Positions 9,806-21,385 of a DNA stretch of 64,000 bases are shown here, piece by piece; position 1 is the first letter of the stretch, and each line of letters starts with the position of its first letter. The notes beneath the pieces were generated by a model that was not told the origin of the DNA, searched no databases, and saw only the letters and a list, made by a program, of their open reading frames with translations. This DNA comes from Haplomitrium mnioides. Its lineage: Eukaryota; Marchantiophyta; Haplomitriopsida; Calobryales. Both the position numbers and the translations under genes were made by a program. The DNA lies in the NCBI GenBank assembly GCA_049999725.1, contig JBNGIS010007632.1:94848-158847 (forward strand), given 5' to 3'.

Positions 9806-11635
9806 AAGAGAATTTGGATACAAGTTTGACACGGGTGGGTGTGTGCGTGTGTTGAGAGATTGTAATTTCACTTCGGCGATTTTGTATCTCACAAGACAAT
9901 AGCCACATCCAAAGAAGCAACCACCAAAGCGGAACGGAGGAGGGTGTTCACGGGGACGCTTCACACTAATAGGGGGAGTTATCTCAGCCAGGGACATGAG
10001 GTGCTAATGAGGATTTGTAGGAATTGGAGGCAGTAGGGGTACATTTCTCTACTCTCAGGTGTCAAAATACTCTAGAAGCAGCGGAACATCTCATAACAGT
10101 AAGTAAGAGCGGAACGCCTAAACTGTCAGATCCAAAGGGCGGAATCGGAACCGTGACAGGGAAGGAAGGGAGGCTTGCCAAAGGCAGCAAGCAAAGGGAT
10201 GGAAGAAAGAGTGACATCAGAAGAGGAGGGAGATATGGGTTTGGATGAAGAAGACCATGGGAGGGGGACATAAATCAAAGATTCAATACCAAAAGGGAGA
10301 GGCCTCAAGTAAGGCAAGGAGTTGCATCATAAACTTTTTGTACAACAGTCAAAGCAGTAACAAGGGAGATAGAAGGCGCCCTGCATGATACGTGCAACGA
10401 CTGGAAGCACAAAGGCAAAGGCGACAACCCTCGTGAGGCAGCAATGACACTTGGGACCAGGGGACGCTCCGTTTCTCTTGACATTGATGGGATTCACCAG
10501 GATCCGAATCCTCTTTGGACTTCTAAAAAACTGTTTGGCGGGTGTTCCGAAGAAAGAATCGGAAGAGGGGGAGATCATAATCTCTTCCAAAGGAATGCGC
10601 AGATAATGTCCTTTCAAGTTGGTCCACTTCGAATCCATCCGTTGGTCAACTTCGGAAACTTAAGTCAACACGGCGGTCCAACTTCCCCTTTGAAGACGAC
10701 GGCGGACGCGCCCTTCGAAAACAGGTCAACTTTGAATGCAGCAAGTCCACGGTCAACTTCGGATGCAGCGGGTCTGCAATCAACTTCAGATGCAATGGGT
10801 CTGTGGTCATTTTCGGATGCATTAGTCTGCGGAATACTTCAGAGTCATCGGATGGCGGATCATATCTCTTTGGACCCTAGCATCGGATCTCCACCAACCT
10901 TACTACTTCAGAACGATCATTCTAGGCTTCATCAACCACAAAACCTTTTTGGAGCTTGCCTTCTCCACCTCATTCCGACTACTTCTTTGGAATGTGGGTG
11001 AGAGATTGAAGGGATGTTGGAATTGTTGAGGGATGAGGAGAGAAGTTGGTTGTAAAGATCAGATCTTGCGACAATTGAGAGTCATACATTGTTGGCGGTG
11101 TTGAAAGTCGTATCTTGTGTTGTTGAGGTTGTTCAAAATGAGAAGACGAGTGGCAAAGTGCAAGGTGTGTGTTAGTTAGATTTGCCTTTTGTGCTTACTT
11201 CCTGAAAAACACTTCGGATTCGGAGTAAACGTGTATTTCAGCTTGTTAGAAACCTAGGAAATCCTCAAAGGGGGAGTCAATGGGAAATCCCCAAAGGGGG
11301 AGTCAAAACCGCAACCACAGCCTCTTTGTATTTCAGCTGTTGAACTTTGATCTTATTTTGTCAGCAAGGTGTTTTGGTTCAGCTTTGGATTCCTCAAATA
11401 TACTTCGCACTCCAACTAGAAGTGCTTTGGATTTGTATGTGAATGAGTGGATTGGTGTTTGAAGTAATTGCTGATAAGCGGAAAGGTCTCTAAGATAAAG
11501 TGGAGACTCCTTAAGACCTCAAAGAGATAACTTGCAGCGGGTTCATCTCATAAAAGAACCTAAAACCTTGTTTTGTCACCCCCTTCTTCCAAAGTGGCAC
11601 CTTTGGAGGTTAAGGCCTCAAGGAGAAGCGTGACA
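9806..11635 (+). repeat. E1 3' non-coding region and 3' LTR
   Basis: No credible gene. The right end, CATCTCATAAAAGAACC ... GCGTGACA (11545-11635), is the complement-oriented equivalent of the LTR ends at 25934, 29229, 39533, 41314 and 60801, which carry GAGACGGCCC and TGTCAC on the plus strand. Region 11187-11241 repeats bases 1-56. The U3 edge is not identified. The longest open frame here (10444-11001) has no recognisable domain. Confidence 0.6.
10724..10830 (+). repeat. 27-bp tandem repeat in E1 LTR
   Basis: Four consecutive imperfect units of 27, 27, 27 and 26 bp begin at 10724, 10751, 10778 and 10805. The unit starts GGTCAACTTCGGATGCAG. The GGTCAACTTCGGAT core recurs in the E4 LTR arrays at 43.2 and 62.7-63.1 kb. 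Confidence 0.75.
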
Positions 11636-11649
11636 AAAACTAAAACATT

Positions 11650-13640
11650 TGCATAAATGGTGGTCTGAATACCATGTGGTTTATAGGGTTTTTGATACCT
11701 CTTTCAACTCTTTTTTCTTAGTTTTTTTTCTCAACAAAATTCCCCCTCTCCAACCAACCGCTTACGCTAAACCCTAGTAATCAAAATGCAAAGCCAATTG
11801 TAGGGTTTCTAGAACAAAAGAAAGCTCAAACCTTTGCATAACTTAAACTTGTTGTGAGTAGGGTCGTCACACTTCTCTCTCTAGGGATTTCACGTTCTTC
11901 TCCTCTCTTATGCTTCACCTTTCTTTAGTCATCACATTTTTCTCTCTCTTGTCATGCAACTTTCTTTGGAAAGCTTTACTCTCCCTCTATAACTAAGCAC
12001 TAGCTCTAAGATTTTTCATGCATTTTCCAAGGTCAACATGGTATCCTTAAACACATTAAGATTTGGATTTTGTTTTTATTCTCCTCTCCTCTACTTTCTA
12101 TTTTTTCAGTCAATATACCTTCCCTTCCCTAATCACCATTCAAGCAAAACCCTAGCAACCATTATGCATGAGAGAATCCTAGAGTTTATGGATGAGAGGG
12201 GAGCCAAAACCTTCGTATAAGTGGTGGTCTTGAGAACACATTTTGATTAGGGTTTTTACACTTCTCTCCTCTCTCTCTCTCTTCTCTTTCAGCTTTTTAA
12301 AGCCAAGTCTCCCTCTTTGATGTGGCATTTCAACTACACAAGGCAGATCAAACCTGTGCATAAATGGTGGTACTTGAATACATGTTGTGACTAGAAATTT
12401 CATATTCTTCTCCTTTCCTCTGTAGTAATTCTCCTATCTTTAGTCAATTTACTTTCCCTCTCCTAGCCACCACTAAACCTTTGCTCTAGTAAGCAATTCC
12501 TAAGGGCCAATTTGATTATTAGAGAGGTAAACTCAAACTTTTACATGAGTGGTAGTCTTCACAACATGTTTTGATTAGGTTTTCACACTTCTCTTATCTC
12601 TTCTACTTCATCTTTCTTTTCTCACATAAACTTTCTCTAACCTACTCACTACTAATGGTTCGCCCTAGCAGTAAATATCAAAGAGGAAATTCTTGGCTTA
12701 TTAGTACAAAGGCTACCTCAAACCTTTTCAAAACCTATTGTGAATAGGGCTTTCACACTTCTCATCACTCTTCTCATTTTGGTCTCTTTCTTTAACTTTG
12801 CTTTCGTGCTTCTATAACCCAATTATACAAAGCCTTAGTACTCACTAAGAAAAGAACAACAAGGAACTAGAACTTCCACGTTTCTCTCCTCTCTTCTATT
12901 TTACCTTTTCTTAATATTTTTTCTAATTACCATTAAACCTTGGAACTAGTAAGCATTAGCCAAGGGCTTTAATAGGGTTATTAGTAGAGAGATGAGGTAA
13001 ATCCTTTGAATAAGTGGTGGTTTTCAAGGCATGTTGTGATCAAGGTTTTCACACTTCTCTCCTCTCTTCTCATTACTTTTTCTTTTCTCAACTTTACTCT
13101 CCCTCTCCAAATAGCAACAAACACTTAGCCCTAGCAAGCATCACCTATAGGCCAAATCTGACGCAAGTAGTATAGAGGTAGGTTAAGCCTATGCATAAGA
13201 AATGGTACCTAAAACATGTTGTGAAAAGGGTTTTTAGTTTTCTATCCTCTATTTCTATAAACATTTCTTTAGTCAACTTTGTTTCACTCTCCTACTTACC
13301 AACAAGCAAATGCTCTAGCTAGCATTAATGCAATAATGAATGGTCAAACCTACTTTTAGAAGTAAAAAAGACAACTCTAGCCTTTGCATAGGTGGTGGTC
13401 TTCATAACATGTTGTGATTAGGAGTCTTTAAAACATGTTGTGACTGGGGGTTTACACTTCTCTTCTCCTTCAACTTTGTTTTCTCACGCAAAGTCTCTCT
13501 CCTATAACCATGAATGCCAAGGCCTATCAATCAATGCCCAAAGGCTGATTCTGGGATTATCAGTAGGGGGCATCTTAAATCTTAGCAAAAGTGGTGGTCT
13601 TCAAAGCGTGTTGTGAGTAAGGCCAGTGACCTTCAGACTG
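11650..13640 (+). repeat. Diverged tandem satellite, about 9-11 units
   Basis: A composite unit recurs: AAACCTTTGCATAAGTGGTGG, then ACATGTTGTGATTAGGG, then TTTTCACACTTCTCTCCTC, then a CT-rich stretch and a CCCTAGTAAGCA segment. By-eye spacing of the CACACTTCTC block (about 11869, 12259, 12402, 12584, 12753, 12878, 13050, 13234, 13453) gives mostly 125-195 bp, often 170-185. No ORF or transposon domain was seen. It begins right after E1 and may flank or be interrupted by it. Confidence 0.7.
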
Positions 13641-14046
13641 ATGTATTGTGAGTAAGGCCAGTGAGCTTCATATTGGTGTATTTTGCAAGTCTTGAATATG
13701 TTGTGGCCTACATTCTATAGTGATCTCACATAGTCTAGTACCTTGTTCCAATTGTGTGTTCTCAACTTAAATAATTCCAGATTAAGGGATTAATGTTTGT
13801 TTCGTTCTAAAACATCAAACAACAAAAAACAAAAACTTATGTAAAATAATTTCTTAAGATGATTTAAATGTTTGTTTTGTAGCATTGTATCCAAGCATAA
13901 AAAGAATTTTCTGTTTAAAGAGAACTAGAGATGATTTGCAAGGAAATGCAAGTGAAAAGCTACAACAGTCTTGAACAGGGATGATTTATTCATGTGGAAG
14001 TGGGGGGATTATCATTATACAAAGTGTGCACATAACCATGAGAGAA
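13641..14046. other. No gene seen; AT-rich spacer
   Basis: Satellite-like wording fades (two GTAAGGCCAGTGA blocks near 13618-13665). The remainder shows no recognisable domain or repeat. Confidence 0.5.
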
Positions 14047-14366
14047 TTATTCTAAAACAACTGGTGGTCCAAAGGGAGAATAGTAATATGAAGGAGGGTG
14101 AGGTCCAGGTTGTGGATAGTCTTGAGTATCGACACCAACATGGCTTTCAATAGTAGGGGGATAGTCTTCTTGAAAAACAGGTGGTTCAAAGGGAGGATAA
14201 TCATCCGAAGGACGGTGAGGTCCAGGTTGAGGATAGTCTTCAGTATCCACACCAGCATCACTTCCAGAAGTTGATCCCGCATGAATAAGTTTTCCTGCCA
14301 TTTTCTCCTCCAATATGCTATTTGATGACTCTTGAGATTTTGTGAGAAATAGTATATGCTTGTTGT
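14047..14366 (-). pseudogene. DY/proline-rich repeat exon, copy 1
   Basis: Unrecognised gene fragment found three times in the window. Element-strand TGTGTTGCAG at 14367-14376 looks like a splice acceptor, and homology to the other copies also runs through it. The exon reads ...LEEKMAGKLIHAGSTS and then two tandem units of 39 residues. The motif DYPQPGPHRPSDD is at 14200-14238 and DYPQPGPHPPSYY at 14083-14121, each preceded by GVDT. DYxxPGxHPP resembles the RGF/GLV/CLEL peptide core (RGF1-type DYxxPGHHPPxHN), but the terminal HN is missing. The frame ends shortly after the second unit. Function unknown; peptide-precursor identity is only a hypothesis. Confidence 0.45.
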
Positions 14367-15826
14367 CTGCAACACACAAAAGTATAAGAAAATCAGGTCC
14401 CAATTGTAATAACACTCTAAAACCTCAAGAGATCAAGTGGGCAAGTGTTCTCCATAACTCCTGCCCAACAACAGATCTCAATAGCCACCACTAGAATTTA
14501 AAATGGCACCGAGATAAATGTGCAAATTCCTCATGGAGTTTCAAATGTATGTAATATCAAAAGGGTATGCTCAACTAGCATCCATGTTCTTGTCATTGAA
14601 ACAAAGTCAAAAAACTTCGACAAAACAGAAAGTAGCATTAAACTAGAAATGTCTTGCAACTCATTGTAAACTATGTCAAACAATCTAACTACAATCACTC
14701 ACATTTGCTTGACGATTTGAGCAAAGCAAATTTTCTGGCTCCTTTAAGAGCTATAGTTGGAGAAAATAGCCAAAGAGCAACCAATAGAACTGTCATTCCC
14801 TTGATCCCTAAACAGCTTCTTAGAATCAAAGCAAGCCAAATGTTTCCAATAATGTGTGCCATACTCAAAATAGGAAAATACTACTTCTCAAAATGGAACA
14901 CAAAAGGTACCAAAAGGCTATGAGCTTTTGATGGAAGTAGATCTCCACTGCCTTTTATACTCACCACAGGTGTCCACTAAACCCGAAATATGATGCAGCA
15001 TTATCTAGTTCTAGTTCTAAGCCCTAAAACTGCCTGTCTACGACAAAATCTATAAACCTTTAAGCTGGCAGGGCTATCAATCAAAATGAGAACCCTAAAC
15101 CTAACTATGGTACCAAAATGTTTTCTCACCCTACACGCTTTACAGTTCTACAGCTGCTGCATCAACTAAAGGTCAGACCTGAGCCAAGCATTAAAAAGTT
15201 GTTTTTGTCAGGGGTTTCATACTTATTTACTGTCTTCTTTCTTAGTTTTGTCTCTCAATTCTGCCTGCACTTGTTCACATGGCCGCCTTTCCTAGGCACT
15301 TCAACCTCATACGAGTGGAGTGGGTACCTTCATTGCTCAATGGTTGTTTTGGGGATCACTTATTGGAAGCTGTTTCCTACCATTTACCAACTTGATTCTG
15401 CAGGTGATCTTCACAAGGGTTGCAGTTGCGATTGACCGTCTGCAAGTGGAAGACAGAGTTTCTCACTTGGTTTCATGCCACCTACATGCTTGCTATGGAG
15501 GGTTGATCAGGTATTGGGTGTAAGGGGACTGGGGAATTTTATGTCAATAAAATTCCAATGGTGAACTGTGAGTCTTGAATTCAGCCATCTGGTACTCCAG
15601 AAGCGCAGCAATTGGTCTGTGTGTGTTGATTATTTCGGTCTTGACGTAGTGCGGTCTTTTGGCACTTCAAGGGGATGATGAACATGAAGAGTTAGTTCTT
15701 CATGGTCAACTAAGATGATTATGGGACTAAAAATCCATGATCATTTAAATCAAGTTTGGATTGAAATACATTTACAAAAGGGGAACGAAATATAAACATT
15801 GACTTGACATAATTATACTCTTTCAG
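14367..15826. other. Non-coding; partly shared with duplication copies
   Basis: 14367-14765 aligns with 24452-24850 and 38057-38455 and is the putative intron and upstream flank of the DY-rich exon on the minus strand. Homology ends near GTTGGAGAAA. 14766-15826 has short open frames but nothing I recognise. Confidence 0.5.
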
Positions 15827-15905
15827 GTGGGGAACCATGAGTTTGCCAAATTGGTGGGGGATGCTTTGAACTCTTCTGGTGTAAGTCTGGATCATCTCAC
15901 CACTG
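15827..15905 (+). pseudogene. Ribokinase-like (PfkB) exon fragment
   Basis: After an acceptor-like CTTTCAG (15820-15826) the frame reads VGNHEFAKLVGDAL, then NSSGVSLDHLTTVAG. This fits the N-terminal ribokinase block in which VGDD.xG.....AL...GV precedes a Val-x-Gly. The neighbouring duplication copies hold the C-terminal ribokinase exons, which supports the call. No further exons were found at this locus, so it is an isolated relic. Confidence 0.45.
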
Positions 15906-16217
15906 TTGCTGGTCATTCACATCTCCCATATTCATCTTATGACTATGAATGCCATAAAATCTAAGTCTTCTAGTTCTGGAAATCTCTTTTCCAACAAACA
16001 AAGTGAAAATGTTGTAGTCACCATATGAATCTAACAAGCAATACACCTTTCCACCCATGAGTGAAAAAATTTTCCTTTCAGCCTATACCCCAGAATATCA
16101 TCCAAAGTGATATACTAAGAAAAAGCATCTGTTTTTCAACAAACAAACTGAAAGGGTTATATTCACTATATGAATCAAACAAACATATAGTGAATCGAAC
16201 AAACAATACAACTTTTG
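15906..16217. other. No gene seen
   Basis: Contains an imperfect repeat around TTTCAACAAACAAACTGAAA and ATAGTGAATC (about 15990-16200). No domain recognised. Confidence 0.4.
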
Positions 16218-16407
16218 GATCAACCTTTCGGATCTGGGCCAAGCTTCTTTCGATCAACCTTTCAGATCTGCGCCAAGCTTCACTTATTTGGATCAACCTT
16301 TTGGATCTGTGCCAAGCTTGTCTTCTTTGAATCAACCTTTGGGATCTGTGCCAAGCTTGTCTTCTTCGGATCAACCTTTGGGATCTGCACCAATCTTACC
16401 TTCTTCA
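16218..16407 (+). repeat. 39-bp minisatellite, five units
   Basis: Units begin at 16218 (34 bp), 16252, 16291, 16330 and 16369 (39 bp each). Each starts GATCAACCTTT and contains GATCTGTGCCAAGCTT. Being a multiple of three, it leaves a repeated 13-residue frame (NQPLGSVPSLSSS-like). I see no gene around it to justify a protein call. Confidence 0.8.
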
Positions 16408-16559
16408 AATCAGCATCAAAAAACAGTTACACTCAAGAATGGCCAAGAAAGGATCGGGATGGAAAGCCAAGATCGGGGGAAACAAGGAGGGAGTATAGAT
16501 TGTCTCACTTCAACATGTGAAGCATTGATGATATTGTACAGAAAATGCAGCAAGGGATA

Positions 16560-17790
16560 GGGGAGGGAATTCTAGTGATGTTCACTTGAACCAAGTGAAC
16601 TTGTGCTTCACTTGTGCGGGAGGGCTATCAAGGGTGGAGTTGGACTGAAGGGGCACTGTAAAATGTGAGGCAAGAGGTTCCTGAGGCTCAAGCAATCCAG
16701 GTGTACTCACTCTCGAAGGCGGGTCAGCATTCAGAGGTAGAGTTGGATTGATACTTGAAACATAAGAGTATTCCTTCGGCTTGGAATTCATGAAAGGCAG
16801 CCAAGAGGGGGTTCGTGGTGTCATGTCAGCGTATAGCCAAGGGGGGATCGTGGTGTCATCTCAGCATTGGTCTGTGTAAGAGCATCAATCCCAGGAGGGT
16901 GCTGCTGGTTTAAACATTCAAGTAGAGCTATGAGAGGAGTGGCCACGTTAGTGCCCTCGCAGTGCGTAAAAGATCCAGTCAAAGTTCTGGGTGGAGTGGG
17001 TTGGCCAGCAGTCTAGAGGAGTGTCTTCGTGAGGGGGAAGTTAATCTGACCTCTTTTGATCTTGTGGAAGTAAATCCAAGACCCTTTAGCAATGTAGGTG
17101 GGGAAAACTATCTTGATAGGGTGTGTGGGTTGGGTGATGAAGGAGTGTTGATATGTTGTTGGTGTTAGGTGATTTCTTTTGTTTGGTGTTAGGCGATTTC
17201 TGTTGTTTGACGCATGTACATGTGACATTGAGGTCACTCAGAATAGATGGACTTATGGTGAATTGTAGAGTGTGATTGCTATAGTAGCTAGCCTTGTCGA
17301 TTCCAAGAATAGCATAAGAACACTATATGTGGGTAGTTGAGTAGAGTTGGAGGTTGTTATACGCAAATAAAATACTTTCCAGTGGGACAAAACTGTAGTC
17401 GTTGTCACTGTAGTCGTTGTCCTCTTGGCATTGTACATTTTACACCATAGACTCTTATTATGAACAAGAAGTCTCTGACGGCTCTAAGTATTGAGTAGCA
17501 AATGTTGGTTTGCTTGGTGGATGTGAGGAGAAGAGTATGGTTCTGTTTTGCCTTGGTGATTGCAGAGGAGAGGAGGAACCTGTAGAGTGAAGCACTCTAC
17601 ATGGGCCTGTTAAGACTTGAAAGTGATAATTTGGATCTGGGGGCCATCTCATAAATAAACCTAAACCTATGACCCCATGTGTCACCCTCTCCTTCCAAAG
17701 TGGCATCTTTGGGAGTTAAGAAGCACCTCTCCTCTGTCACCCTCTCCTTCCAAAGTGGCATCTTTGGGAGTTAATGAGCAAAGGAGGGGT
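16560..17790 (+). repeat. LTR fragment of the E1/E4 family (plus orientation)
   Basis: 16930-17060 (GAGTGGCCACGTTAGTGCC ... AGATCCAG ... GACCTCTTTTGA) is the reverse complement of 42200-42320 in the E4 LTR. The right end, with ATCTCATAAATAAACC and CCTTCCAAAGTGGCA, matches the E1 LTR terminus at 11545-11600. A 50-bp stretch (CCTCTGTCACCCTCTCC...) is tandemly repeated at about 17683-17775. No internal element sequence adjoins it, so it is a solo or truncated LTR. Confidence 0.6.
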
Positions 17791-18014
17791 GATTCCTTCA
17801 AATGAGACAATTGAAGAAGAGGAGAGAAAAAACCCTGGATGAGTTATGACCCAGGTTCTAGGAGCTTTCACGAGCCCAACCACCTAAGTGCACAAAGGAG
17901 CGGAAAGTTTCCAGCCTAGCAGCATGGGACAAGGAGTGATAGGTGTATGGGCTTACTAGGCCAGGGTCACCAAATCAAGAGAAGGAGAAGCAGCATGAAT
18001 TCAAATCATTTTAA
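17791..18014. other. No gene seen
   Basis: Short unique-looking spacer between the LTR fragment and the F-box relic. Confidence 0.4.
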
Positions 18015-18460
18015 AAAAAATTATATAGCCTCCTTTTTAGGAACTATTATTCCTGCAAGTAGTCTTTCATGGGAATTCAAAATTCTATAGGATCATGTGG
18101 ATTTGAGATATATGATGACTTGTTTGTGTTCTATAGAATTTCTCTATCAACTTTTGAGGCAGTGTATCCTCCCAAACCCTTAGAGGATCAGGAATGGAAC
18201 TACAACAAATTTCATAAGATTTTCTCAACAACATGCCATGTATGTTTTTGCAATAATCACTACTAGAGTATGGTGCTCTTCTAATGGAACATTATCACCA
18301 GTGCTTCAATGAGATTTGGTTTTGAGATTAACCCTGAAGTTGATTGATGGGGTTTGAATCCAGCTCTAAACCACAACATTGTATCAAGTAGCTATAGAGT
18401 TATAGTTATACCTCCATTGATGACTCTAGATGAATAAATTGACTCACATTGAGTATTCCA
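18015..18460 (+). pseudogene. Diverged F-box protein relic (third paralogue)
   Basis: Plus-strand homologue of the two minus-strand F-box pseudogenes. 18069-18266 reads DDLFVFYRISLSTFEA and then QEWNYNKFHKIF, matching GDLFVFYG-LSTYES and QDWDSNNFEMV in the other copies. After stops it continues through a segment matching NIVTGASMKIHFEMNPEVD and ends near the IDSH block at 18456. The F-box itself is missing or unrecognisable. It is far more diverged than the two duplicated copies are from each other, so it is an older paralogue. Confidence 0.65.
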
Positions 18461-19900
18461 CCCTACTACTAGTAAAACTATTAAAAAGGGGATTTCTGCT
18501 TGAAATATGTCCAAAGACCTTTTCTCTTTATGTTAAGTTCCACCATTGCAAGACAATATAAACTACCAATGCCCTCATGTTCCTCACAATAATGTTTTCG
18601 ACTTAGCAACCATATATTTAAGAAAAATCACATACTTTGGGTATTTGAAAATCTCAAAGTTTTAGACAGTTGTTGGTGGAAGTGACAGGTTTTCTAACTG
18701 TTTTGACAAGCTGAGGATGTGGACAGGCTGAATCAAGGCACTTCATAGATTTGGACACCTCATTACAAATCTGAAATCCTCACACAAGATACTCACCTAT
18801 GCCTCTACACGTGCACGCACACCAAAACCCCAAAGGAGCCTCACTTTGTTTCACCTCATGCTTTGCTTTAAGGACAATTCAACATACTGGGCTGATTCTA
18901 GTCTTGGGGGAACTATGGCCTTTAAAACCTAGGAGCATCAGAGCCTTCACTTACATGTCCAGACCTTGAATTTGACTAGAGCACCACAAAGAAAAGAGTC
19001 TGCAGCCCAGCCTCTACCTCTCTTTCTCCAACCAGCTCTCAATTCAGATCTGTCTTCCTTTTGCACATCTGGTCTTGAGAACAGGAATTTTTTTTTTTCA
19101 AATCTGATTCCAGATCTGGAACTCAGGTATGGGATTTCTTTTGCACATCTGATGTCAGATCTGGAATTTAGGTTTGGGAAAGCACATACACCTGAAAATC
19201 ACAGGTTGATATTAAAATTACTCGTCTATGTTTTTTCTCACATATACAGCAGCAATGAATTTCTCTCACATGTAGCCTACACACACATACTTAAAACCAA
19301 CACCACTCACCTGGCAGTAGACATTTTTCTAATCTGTCCCTAAAAGGTGGACATAATACTTTTGCACCTCTGAGTTAACTCTCATCAACCACTAGCTGCT
19401 CCACCCACCCTTGTTGTTTTTATTGCCTCTTGAGAACCCCCAAGGAGCTCTCAGCCTATAGAAAACCACGAAGGCAGAGACAACACAATTACAATATGTG
19501 ACAAACCATGAAGCACTGCATTGCTTTTCTTCTCAATCCCCAGACTGAGCTTTCTCCCATACGAGACCTCTTATGGGGGTGAGGACACCATCATAATTTC
19601 TGAGCTTTTTCTTGGCTTACCCCTCAACCTGCACACTCACTACATTTGGAAGCTTACTCTTCACCTTGTTATTCAATGGGTTGGGATGATAGAATCCAAG
19701 GGAAGTGGCTAAGTTCTTAGCTGATAGGGATAGGGATCCTTCCTCTTGAGAATCGCGTTCAACTGCATGACACTTCATCTAGGTGCCTTGTAAATCAAAT
19801 CATTGTGGTGAAGTCCACCTATATGTGCATGAGTATTACTTGTGACCAGCAACCTTGATTGCCTTCTCCATTTCTAAATCTGAAATACATCGCATCGCAC
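18461..19900. other. No recognisable gene
   Basis: Contains a short imperfect internal repeat (CTTTTGCACATCTG and AGATCTGGAA twice, 19053-19170) and short open frames without domain signal. Confidence 0.4.
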
Positions 19901-20018
19901 CCTCTCTTTCTCTCTCTCTCTCTTTCTCTCTTAGAGTCAACATTCCCTTGAAGAAGCCCTTAGATGGTGGCCAAAAACCCCCAATATATGTCCTTGGTCT
20001 TCTCTTTCTTTCTTTCTT

Positions 20019-20055
<37 letters not shown>
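19901..20055 (+). repeat. CT microsatellites
   Basis: Two CT/CTTT-rich tracts, 19901-19933 and 19999-20055. Open frames in this span on both strands (strings of Leu-Ser or Arg-Glu) are products of the repeat. Confidence 0.9.
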
Positions 20056-20058
<3 letters not shown>

Positions 20059-20490
20059 ACCAACATTAAACATTTCTGAAATAACTCCCCTCAACTACAC
20101 AGAAACCTTCCAAGGTGATGCCTTCCTTCTAGTCCCTATCTCCTCCAGTGTTCCTTCTCTCCTCCTCCAATTCAATAAATTTATTGTAATCACAACCACC
20201 TGATTCACTGTATCTTCCAGACAAGGGTTACTAGTCTTAGGAAGCACATGGCCTTTCTTCCCTGTTTCCTTAAAGACCCTCTCCAACCATATATATTTTG
20301 CTTCCACCAGTCTTGCCTATGATTCACTATGGTCACTGCATAGGTTGCTTGCCTCTTTTATCTATTCTCCATTTTTTTGTCTAGCTTTTCTAGTTGCTTT
20401 GCCATCAGTTTAGCCACTAAAAACCATGTATTGTGCTACGAGTCTCCACAATTCCTCTTTGTATAGAGTGCTTGTGCCTGATGATTATCT
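20056..20490. other. No gene seen
   Basis: Unique-looking, pyrimidine-rich; no domain recognised. Confidence 0.4.
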
Positions 20491-20710
20491 TATTTCTCTA
20501 AACTCACAATTCATTCAATATAAAAAAACAAAAACCAGAGAGCTTCAGAAATCATGTTTTGGCTACAAAAATCATGGTGTCTATCTAGCAAATAGTTTGA
20601 TTTTCTTTTTCTAAATTCACAATTCACACATTTAACAGGAGAAAAACTCGAGAGCTTCAGTAATCATGTTTTGGCTACAGAAACCATGGTGTTGATCTAG
20701 CAAATACTTC
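20491..20710 (+). repeat. Tandem duplication of about 112 bp
   Basis: Two adjacent units share CTAAA-TCACAATTC, GAGAGCTTCAG, ATCATGTTTTGGCTACA and ATCTAGCAAATA. GAGCTTCAG lies at 20540 and 20652, a period of 112 bp. Confidence 0.7.
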
Positions 20711-21385
20711 AAAGTCTTAACAGCCAGAGAGTCTGTCTTGACACAGAGGGAGCTGAGATAAGGACTGTAGAGAGGGACCCCAAGGGACGATTTTGCCAGG
20801 CTAAAAAGTCATACACAATAGACTAGATAATCAGAGAGAATACCACAGCTGTAGCAAGGATTCAAACGAAGCCAATGCAGCAATAGTATCTCAGTAGTAT
20901 CTCAATTGATCACCATATCAAAGCAGAGAGTTCAAGAGTTCTGCAATCCTAGGCAGAAAGAGAAAGGTATAACCATGGATTGGATTTAGAAGAAGAAAAT
21001 CAAAAATAAGAACAGGGCTCATGCCTTCCGAGTCTGATATAAAGGTTACAAGTGAAAGGAAAGCTCACTACTCACTGCAGACTTACCATCTATGGGAGTA
21101 AAACTGAGAATCTGATACAACATGACAAGCAGAAGGGAAAAGCACTGTAAACAAACCCTAAACATCAGCCATCAGTGTGAGTGGAGCTGGCGACCTGATG
21201 CCTAAGCCACAAGTGCAAAGCAAGAAGCACTGGAGAATACCCAGAAACTAGCCATTGCACAACACCCTGGGAAACAAGGCCAAAAACTACCCACTAGTGT
21301 GAGTAGAACTGCAGAGGATGGAGAGTTCCCTCTCTTCCAGGCAATTATAGCGGGAGATTCTGCAAAGCAAAGATGGAGCAAAAGC
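20711..21385. other. No gene seen
   Basis: No domain, splice-supported exon or transposon end recognised. It lies just outside the left edge of the segmental duplication. Confidence 0.4.

Larger units (their letters stand above)
1..11635 (+). mobile_element. E1: degenerate Ty3/Gypsy LTR retrotransposon, interrupted
   Basis: The plus strand reads gag zinc knuckles, retropepsin, RT, RNase H and integrase in order, which is the Ty3/Gypsy order. No chromodomain is present; the integrase C-terminus has the GDLVLLYDS...HFPRK type of module seen in non-chromodomain plant Gypsy elements (Ogre/Tat/Athila-like, by inference). The frame is broken by many stops, several in places where relatives have CAG or CGA, as methyl-cytosine decay would give. 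CV1 (4328-9510) is inserted in the integrase 3' end, and the integrase homology resumes at 9511. The element begins left of the window and ends at the LTR terminus GCGTGACA near 11635. Confidence 0.85.

Noticed and set aside
10444-11001. 185-codon open frame
   Set aside because: Lies in the E1 LTR, is partly made of the 27-bp repeat, and has no domain.
11760-12160. AAACCCTAG telomere-like words
   Set aside because: Single units only, part of the satellite consensus; no (TTTAGGG)n run.
15118-15435. 105-codon frame with hydrophobic stretch
   Set aside because: No homologous copy, domain or splice support; a membrane-like segment alone is not enough.
19836-20203. Arg-Glu and Leu-Ser repeat proteins
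   Set aside because: CT microsatellite translation.
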